This document shows positions 9,684 to 15,833 of a DNA stretch of 15,833 nucleotides, piece by piece. Origin of the DNA: Obelidium mucronatum (taxonomy: Eukaryota > Chytridiomycota > Chytridiomycetes > Chytridiales > Chytriomycetaceae); assembly GCA_025765595.1 (NCBI GenBank), contig JAIVFH010000533.1:1-15833 (forward strand). Reading direction: 5' to 3'. Position 1 is the first letter of the stretch, and each line of letters opens with the position of its first letter. A program made the translations under genes and the position numbers. The notes beneath the pieces were generated by a model that saw only the letters and a program-made list of their open reading frames with translations, made no database searches and was not told the origin of the DNA.

Positions 9684-9797
9684 TTTTTAGTTTCTTCTTT
9701 TCCTTCCTTGAGGAAAATTTTGAAGTTGAACGCCACCCAATTTGTGTTTTTTGAAGGTGGCATAAAAAGGCTCTTTTCACCAACGTTCTTTTTAATT

Positions 9798-11431
9798 TTA
9801 CACAACTCTGATGGACCCATCGCATGAGTACTTAAGCTGCGACGACTCGAGCATATTTGTCTTAAAACCATTAATAATTGGAAGCCACATTTCCAACTGA
9901 CTCGTCGTATTGGTTACTTTCCAGTCCACCACAACGAAATTCCCTTCTTGCAACGGGTCTGAGAGTAGCTCTTCCTCACGGTTGAACACCATCTTCAATT
10001 TTGGGAAATTCCTCAACGTATCAGTTGAAAGAACTTGATTCCACCACGACATCTTTATGGTATTTTCATTCACTGAATTTGAATAGTTCGCCCATGCTGG
10101 CAAGAAAGGAGCGCCAGTTTCTGGAAGCATCAATGGCTTTTTGTGAAACTGGTCGCCAGAAAACATGTTGTAAAAGTCATGGACGAGTGTGAAAGCCGGG
10201 GTGACATTTGAAGCAACTTGTTTGACGATCGGTCCAGAGCCTGTGAGGTAGTCGCGGAAGAATGTTTCTGGCACGGCGCAGTTGTGGCATCCCGGCAGTG
10301 GATAATACAACAATGTGAGTCCGACCCAGTCAACATATTCATCTCCAGGGTAGAAAGGAGTATATGGGTCATCAAGATCATTAATGACACCATTATGGTC
10401 GGTATCCAACGCAAGAAAGTCGGAACCGCCCGGTTGAGGAGGTGGAATAAAGTCAAATCCAAAATTGGGATATGCTAACCCAACAACTGGCGCCCATACC
10501 ATTGCTGATTTAATCCATAAAAGCCGATTAATTTGTCTTCCTTTGTTCAAAGTAAGCACTGTACCTGTCATATTTGTACGAGAACGGATGGCAACAGCCA
10601 TGGCTCTGAAGGATTTAATAAAGCGGAGAGGTTGCATTCCATATGGTTTCCAATTTCCTGTTAAGGTTACAAATATAGAATTAGTTGATAACCAATGTAG
10701 ATATTAATTAAGCCTAATACCATTCATTTCCGGCGCATAACGCAAAAAGACAGGCACTCCGTACTTTCTGTTGATATCTGAAAGCGCAGTAGCAACACTA
10801 TCATACACTTCTTGAATTTGTTGATCCAGCGCTTGTTGTAGTTCCGGCAACAAAGTCAATTCAAGCATAGTGCCTGTCCTCCCGCATTCACTTGCAATCG
10901 AATCGAGGGTTTCGTTATCGAAAGCAAGGTCCTTGTAAAGATTACCAATAGCGCTAGGAGTATGCAACCTCATGACAAAATTGCTGAACGTTGATCAGGA
11001 CATCGTCAATTTATCATAGCGGGACTTACAAAACGGGCGGCTTGTATCCTTTCAATCGCTCAATCATTTTGGATGGTTGATCATTCTCCCAATTAATCAA
11101 ATAGCCGGTCATGATCTTGTTTTGGGTATCTGCTTCAAGTCTGGCCAGTCCTCGTGTGGGATCGTGAGCGCAGGCAGCAACAGGCAGTCCCGTCTTTGGA
11201 TCGATAAAAACGATCCGATTAATATTGCTTGAATTCGGGTTGATTGCGTTCGAGTGCAGGTTTGCGGCAAGGTAAACCAGATACAAGAGACCCCTTTCCA
11301 ACACAAAACCATGGTTAGCAATACATTAATAACACCATAAATAACAAATACCCAAGAGATAAAAACAGTGCCAGGACAACTTTAGCCCAAAAGAGTGCAA
11401 AGCAGAGGTGGTTTCGTGTGTTGACTCCCAT
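9798..11431 (-). CDS. GH26-like glycoside hydrolase with N-terminal signal or anchor (five exons, 468 aa)
   Basis: Exons on the - strand: 11431-11352, 11293-11030, 10983-10721, 10657-10565 and 10504-9798. The protein opens with a long hydrophobic run (about 10-37, divided by intron 1): a signal peptide or type II anchor, so it is secreted or displayed outside. The catalytic domain follows GH26 order. It has GYLINWENDQPSKM (90-103), FVMRLHTP (117-124), RYAPEMNGNW (196-205, putative acid/base Glu200), NMTAMVWAP (231-239), YPGDEYVDWVG (285-295) and LMLPETGAP (358-366, putative nucleophile Glu362). An EF-hand-like loop DTDHNGVINDLD (267-278) suggests bound calcium. GH26 includes mannanases and some other beta-glycanases; the substrate here is unknown. 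The intron 10564-10505 is 60 bases without a stop, but removing it restores the conserved NMTAMVWAP, so it is judged real. Confidence 0.85.
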
Positions 11432-11480
11432 TTCGCCAAGTGTTCTTCCCGCCACAAAAGAAAAATGGGATGAACTCCAA
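11432..11480. promoter_or_regulatory. Very compact divergent promoter region
   Basis: The GH26 start codon (- strand, 11431) and the first possible ATG of the F-box gene (+ strand, 11481) are only 49 bases apart, or 127 if the F-box protein starts at 11559. The stretch contains TTCCCGCC at 11446-11453, which fits the E2F-type consensus (TTSSCGSS). No TATA box was seen. Transcripts of the two genes may overlap at their 5' ends. Confidence 0.45.
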
Positions 11481-13005
11481 ATGTGGATTGAAATGGACAA
11501 AGAATTTCTGATATTCTGTGGTTATGATTATCGAACAATTAAACAACTTGAATACAAAATGAATCCTGCAAAAAAGCACTGTCCAGAGCAACTATTGCAT
11601 CCTGCCAGCATTGCCTCGTCGGCAGAGCAAGTGTCAATTTCAAATGTCTCTAATGGCATCCAACTGATGCAGTTGGCTTCGGAACATTCTGAAGAGGTCT
11701 GTCAAGTGGCACCACAACATCAACGCGGCACCCTCGATGCCATCTACAAACTCCTCCTCTCGGTCCACACGCGCCTCGAGCAACTCACTGAAACTCAAAC
11801 ATCTCTTTCCGCCCAAATCCAACAAGACTACATCAAAAGGGAAGAGCTGCGGGAGGAACTGAGAATCAGCCTCGAACCTCTCCAGACCTCAATCCACCAG
11901 TTTTACCACATCCAGCGACAAACTAGTCTCCAAGTCCTTCAGCTTCAAAATCCAACGCGTAAATTCTATACACGAATGAGCCATATTCCCCTTGAGATTG
12001 TCACAAAAATGTTTGCTTGGATTCATCCCGCCAATGTTCTGAAATACAAACGGCTGAGTAAATCAATATGCGAATGCTTAAGTACGACTCACTTTGCCCG
12101 GCTTTGTTTAAGTCAATTCTGTGCGCCAGAGCTGATTTCGAATGGGAAACCGCAGGATAGTGTGGGACGCGTTATTGAGAAGGAATATTTGAGGCTTTGG
12201 ATTGTGTGGCCTAGTTCATTTCAAGAAGTGTTTGCTGAAATGAGACGGAAGCTTTGTTTGGAGATTAAGTGGCCGGAAGATGGAGGGACGGGTGTTCCAC
12301 TTTCGTCAATTGCAGGAGGTATACCAAAAGCTGTGGGAAGACTATCCGCACTTCAGCAAATTGTCATGGTAATTCAGAGGAAATATGTCGTCTCTCTGCA
12401 TTGAATCTAACTCAATATTTATCCAACCAACGTATAGGATGGGTATGGCCGACTTGAAGGGTCTATTCCAGTGGAATTGTGTTCATTGAGCAATCTGCTC
12501 GTCTTAAATCTATCAGGAAACTCACTTTCCGGCACAATCCCACCTGAAATTGGTCTCTTGACCAACTTAAGGTTTGTGGAAGAGATTTTGTCTGTTAATC
12601 GTACACTCATGACGTTCCTTACCATTTAGAGAGTTAGATCTATACAGAAACAACTTGACTGGAGCCATCCCAAATGAAATCGGGACTCTCAAAGAACTCC
12701 AAATCCTTTACCTTCACAACAATAACTTTCTTGGAGGAATCCCTGATGATGTGTCCAACCTCTCAAATCTTCGAATCCTGAACCTTGGCAAAAACTCACT
12801 TCACGGAGCTGTCCCTCGCGGATTGTGGAACCTTCAGCGCCTGGAGTTTCTTGATCTCGGAAGTAACAACCTCCAAGGAGACTTTTCCAGTGAAATTCGG
12901 AATCTTCGCAATCTTCAGTTTCTGTTTCTATCTGGTGTTGATGTACAATGGACGACACCTTTTCGCCGAAGTGATTTCCCAAATTTGAGGCAATATTCAA
13001 TTTAA
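11481..13005 (+). CDS. F-box protein with plant-type leucine-rich repeats (three exons, about 465 aa)
   Basis: Exons: 11481-12368, 12438-12571 and 12630-13005, introns 69 and 58 bases. The likely role is a substrate receptor of an SCF ubiquitin ligase; this is inferred from architecture. Residues about 84-155 are Glu/Gln/Leu-rich and likely coiled coil. An F-box-like domain starts at SHIPLEIVTKMFAWIHP (167-183) and runs to about 207. From about 279 to 441 there are about six leucine-rich repeats of the plant-specific type, with LxGxIPxEIGxLxxL spacing, for example SGTIPPEIGLLTNL and TGAIPNEIGTLKEL. Splicing both introns keeps the repeat register. The start is uncertain: the frame is open upstream to 11418 without an ATG, and Met codons lie at 11481, 11493 and 11559. 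The Met at 11559 has A at -3 and leaves a more usual promoter (439 aa). There is no signal peptide, so an intracellular protein. Confidence 0.8.
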
Positions 13006-13017
13006 AATTGGTTTCTG

Positions 13018-13023
13018 AATAAA
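13018..13023 (+). terminator. Poly(A) signal AATAAA of the F-box/LRR gene
   Basis: AATAAA begins 13 bases after the TAA stop codon (13003-13005). A T-rich tract follows at about 13049-13078, before the next gene's start codon at 13110. Confidence 0.5.
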
Positions 13024-13109
13024 TAATGGATGTACTTTTAATTGATCAGTGCTTTTTTTGTTTTTTGTTTTTTTTTTCAACATTTCTAAATTTAAAAACC
13101 TAAACAGAA

Positions 13110-14973
13110 ATGGTGAGACATCAACTTTTGAGGGGACCGCTATACAGCGGCGAAAATTGACCGCTCAACGGCTGCAATTGAGCTTGATACGGGCGATGGT
13201 GGAGATGCACCGATTGAATCTGTCTCTTTGAGGGCACCCATTCGAAACAGTATCTGACAACGCACATACACATACACACCCAAATTACCAACAATAGAAA
13301 ATCAAAACTATTTCTCGGTCTGATGATGACCACGTACGAGCTCGATCGGGAGATATTCAGAAACTGCACAGAAATCTGGATCCATCTCTACATCCATTTG
13401 AAAAAGCGCGGGAATACACGAGAGCTTTGAATGCTGTAAAAATGGACAGATTGTTTGCGAAACCGTTTGTGGGTGCAATGAATGGGCATCGGGACGGTGT
13501 CTATTGTATGGCGAAACATCCAACATCCTTGACAAAGTTTATTTCTGGATCTGCTGATGGAGGTAAAAGAATTATTTATCTTTTAATTCTGTTGATAAGC
13601 ATTCGTTGCTTACGGTTATTCCATCATTCCATCACACGCAAACCGTTTTACAGAGATCCGATTATGGTCTCTGCAAAACAAGAAGACACTCTGGAGCTCT
13701 ATTGCACACAAGTCTTTTGTCAGAGGTCTTTGTTTTGTTCCCTTCAGCAACTCTTTTGTCTCAGTTGGTGAAGACAAGGTCGTGAAAATCTGGGACGGAG
13801 TCAGCAGTGAACCAACGCAGACCTATCTGTTCCAACACAGTTTTACAGGTGTCTCGCATCACCGCAGCAACCCGTTATTTGCAACCAGTGGAACTCAAAT
13901 TGACATCTGGGACCACACATCTAGCGAACCCACTCAGAGCATGTCTTGGGGTGCTGAAACTATTCTGACCGTGAAGTTCAATCAAACCGAGACTAACATA
14001 TTGGCGAGCTCGGGAACGGATCGTACCGTTACGCTGTATGATTTGAGAACCAATGTCCCGATTTCAAAGGCTATTATGGCTCTTAAGACGAATGCATTGG
14101 CTTGGAACCCAATGGAAGCGTATAACTTTACATGTGTATGTAGAAAATATCTCTCTGGTTTTAGTTTCTTAATCTTTATTTTTTTCTAAATTGATCGTTT
14201 TGCTATGTAGGCCAACGAAGACCATAACCTGTACACATTTGACATGCGCAAGTTGAACAAAGCAATCAACGTTCTGAAGGATCACGTATCAGCAGTGTGA
14301 GCTCTGTTTTTTTATTAGCCTTGAGTCGTAATTTTAACACAAAAGTTCTTCACAAGTCTCGACGTCGACTACTCGCCAACAGGACAACAAATCGTTTCGG
14401 GATCGTATGACAAGACTCTCCGAATCTTTAATGCTCGCGAGGGACACTCGCGAGATGCATACCACACGAAGCGAATGCAGCGGTTGTTCTGCGTGTCTTA
14501 CACTATGGATGATAAGTACGTGATTAGTGGAAGTGATGACGGAAACTTGCGGTTGTGGAAGGCGGATGCATCTGAAAAGATGGGAACAGTTGAGTGTCTT
14601 GGGTTGTGTTTTTTATGCTCATCATCTGACTCTTGAGCAAAATGATAGTTGGCGCCAAGACAACAGAATGCATTAGAATACAACAAGGCTTTGAAGGAGA
14701 GATACAAGCACATGCCTGAGATCAAGCGTATTGACAAGTATGTTTTTGCAAAAGTAACGTTCAGTTGCCGCTCAACACTCACACATCTACCCTGCACAAA
14801 AAATTCACAGACAACGGCACTTGCCGCGTTCGATTGTATCAACGACCCAAAAGAAACATGTCATGATCGACAGTCGCAAGAAAAAGGAGGAAAAGGTGCG
14901 CAAACACAGCAAACCCGGATCTGTGCCATTCGTTGCCGAACGCAAGAAGCACATTCTAACAGTGGAGCAGTAG
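13110..14973 (+). CDS. SOF1: Sof1/DCAF13 WD40-repeat ribosome biogenesis factor (seven exons, 439 aa)
   Basis: Coding exons: 13110-13112 (ATG only), 13298-13562, 13654-14135, 14211-14296, 14357-14588, 14649-14737 and 14811-14973. Sof1/DCAF13 is a WD40 protein of the U3 small-subunit processome, acting in nucleolar pre-18S rRNA processing; the animal protein also serves as a CUL4-DDB1 receptor. The family signature is clear. It has an N-terminal MKIKTISR, LDPSLHPFEKAREYTRALNA (28-47), RLFAKPF (52-58) and GHRDGVYCMAKHP (64-76). Then come WD repeats with SGSADGEIRLW, VGEDKVVKIWD, SGSYDKTLRIF and SGSDDGNLRLW. The basic C-terminal Sof1 tail (about 360-439) has KERYKHMPEIKRI, RHLPRSI and RKHSKPGSVPFVAER. 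The length fits the usual 440 to 450. There is no in-frame ATG between the TAG at 13295-13297 and Met50, so the start must come from an upstream exon; ATG directly followed by GTGAG at 13113 supplies it. Confidence 0.93.
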
Positions 14974-15011
14974 TATATATTTGCTATTTTGTGTTATTTT
15001 TCTAGTTTTTC

Positions 15012-15017
15012 AATAAA
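15012..15017 (+). terminator. Poly(A) signal AATAAA of the Sof1/DCAF13 gene
   Basis: AATAAA lies about 40 bases after the TAG stop codon (14971-14973), at a normal distance for a fungal mRNA 3' end. Confidence 0.6.
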
Positions 15018-15361
15018 TATACAAAAAAGTGCAAAATAATGTTTCGATCTGCTTCTCGTTTTGAGCACCGCCTCAGTTAGACTCTTTTCTGCTTCGGTAA
15101 GCAATGAGAAAAGGCGTATGTCCGTTGGACTGCGGCGGAGAGGTGTTTCGATGGTTTGAGCAAATAACTAACGACGGTATCATTAAACTCTCTGGCCCCA
15201 TCATCAATCATCAACCATCAATCATCAAACTATCTTCATCTTTTGGATTATATCTCTTCGTGGATTTAACTCTGTGCTGTCGTGCGCTTTCTATATCTCC
15301 ATTTGAACTTTTGGAAACTTCCTTTCATGCACTCTGGACAATACATATAAGGCTCCTTCAA
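15018..15361. other. Intergenic region upstream of the right-end gene
   Basis: This holds the 3' flank of the Sof1 gene and the presumed promoter of the next + strand gene. The frame of the right-end gene is open back to an ATG at 15104, but the stretch 15104-15361 does not look like conserved protein. A short direct repeat (15202-15228) and a TTATAT element near 15245 lie within it. No RNA gene was recognised. Confidence 0.4.
15202..15229 (+). repeat. Short direct repeat, two 14-bp copies of CATCAATCATCAA plus one base
   Basis: CATCAATCATCAA occurs at 15202-15214 and again, identical, at 15216-15228, with ATCA-rich sequence on both sides. It is probably a small slippage-derived minisatellite in the promoter of the next gene. 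Confidence 0.7.
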
Positions 15362-15833
15362 ATGGATTGTTTCAGGCACATATTTGGAAAGTTAAGAGGA
15401 TCTATTAAGGAAGTGTCTGTTCAGGACCTGAGTGCTGCATTGGCTGATGGCCCAAAGAGCACCTTCACTTGTTTGACGTTCGGTTAGTCGCACTTTTTAA
15501 AAATAGACGGAACCGACGGGAGAAGGGATGGAGAGGGCAGTTGTGCTGAATGACACGTCCTAACAAGGGAATATTTTCACCGGTTATTAGGGAGACGAAT
15601 GAATGGAATCAAGGTCGTTCCACACGCATTCTACACTGGTCGTGGAAACCTTGAACGAGACATTGTAAGTGTCTTAATCAAGTCCTGCATCTGTTGTGTT
15701 GTTGCTTGCAACCATCTTGCGTGTCTGTTTTGTTTTTTTCTTCCACTTTGCCCTTTTCTTCTTCCTCTTCCTGTTCTTCTTTGCCGCAGCTTCTCTGTCC
15801 GATCTCGGCTGTTGTCGAAAATGAAACAGAATT
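15362..15833 (+). CDS. Unrecognised protein, 5' exons only (runs past the window)
   Basis: Three exons are visible: 15362-15482, 15591-15664 and 15790 to beyond the window end, with GT-AG introns of 108 and 125 bases and consistent phases. The second intron ends in a long pyrimidine tract before GCAG. The predicted start reads MDCFRHIFGKLRGSIKEVS, then KSTFTCLTFG, RRMNGIKVVPHAFYTGRG, NLERDI and LLCPISAVVENETE. The segment KVVPHAFYTGRGNLERDI looks like conserved protein, but I cannot name a family. There is no signal peptide or membrane segment in the visible part. The start is the first Met giving protein-like sequence; the frame is also open back to 15104. Confidence 0.6.

Noticed and set aside
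9579..9827. Plus-strand frames over the membrane protein and GH26 genes
   Set aside because: They are antisense to well-supported spliced genes and have no recognisable domain.
11109..11321. Alternative minus-strand frame starting near the second GH26 exon
   Set aside because: It is out of frame with the GH26 motifs. The spliced model with exon 11431-11352 restores a signal or anchor and consistent phases.
13049..13231. Small plus-strand ORF between the F-box gene and Sof1
   Set aside because: It starts in a T-rich tract and runs through the ATG exon into the intron in an unrelated frame; its composition is not protein-like.
13110..13257. C/D box snoRNA in the first Sof1 intron
   Set aside because: ATGGTGA resembles a C box with one mismatch and CTGA near 13250 could be a D box, but the C-like box is the start codon and donor site, there is no terminal stem, and no guide match can be tested here.
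15104..15361. Upstream in-frame extension of the right-end gene from ATG 15104
   Set aside because: The extension contains the ATCA repeat and low-quality sequence, so it is more likely promoter or leader, although it cannot be excluded.
1..15833. CRISPR arrays, tRNA, rRNA, prophage or antiphage-type systems
   Set aside because: No regularly spaced repeats, cloverleaf or rRNA cores were seen, and the spliced genes show the DNA to be eukaryotic.

Overview
The window reads as nuclear DNA of a fungus, most likely an early-diverging, chytrid-like one. This is inferred from four things: dense short GT-AG introns (46 to 185 bases, most 55 to 95), a fungal-type hormone-sensitive lipase, a fungal GH26-like glycosidase, and an F-box protein carrying plant-type leucine-rich repeats, a combination I associate with chytrids. 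No bacterial-style operons, tRNA, rRNA or CRISPR array were seen. All gene models below were spliced by hand; phases close exactly at every junction given.

Layout. (1) Positions 1-5273, + strand: the 3' part of a non-LTR (LINE-type) retrotransposon, very A-rich on the + strand. Its reverse-transcriptase half is broken by about four frameshifts, whereas the following 3.4 kb (RNase H, two Cys/His clusters, charged C-terminus) is one open frame. It ends with a degenerate tandem repeat and a 15-A tail. (2) 5476-8114, - strand: a six-exon hormone-sensitive-lipase-type hydrolase of 764 aa. (3) 8513-9683, - strand: a four-exon multipass membrane protein of 319 aa that I do not recognise. (4) 9798-11431, - strand: a five-exon GH26-like glycoside hydrolase of 468 aa behind an N-terminal hydrophobic segment. 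(5) 11481-13005, + strand: a three-exon F-box/plant-type LRR protein, divergent from (4) with under 130 bases between the start codons. (6) 13110-14973, + strand: a seven-exon Sof1/DCAF13 WD40 protein, a small-subunit ribosome biogenesis factor, whose first coding exon carries only the start codon. (7) 15362 to beyond the window end, + strand: the first exons of an unrecognised gene.

The genes are ordinary, mostly unrelated housekeeping or family genes in close packing, not a co-acting cluster. The more unusual points are the long C-terminal extension and uneven decay of the retroelement, the F-box/plant-LRR fusion, two stop-free introns with lengths divisible by three, a start codon cut from its gene by an intron, and a strong-context upstream ORF overlapping the lipase start. 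I found no convincing new multi-gene system.
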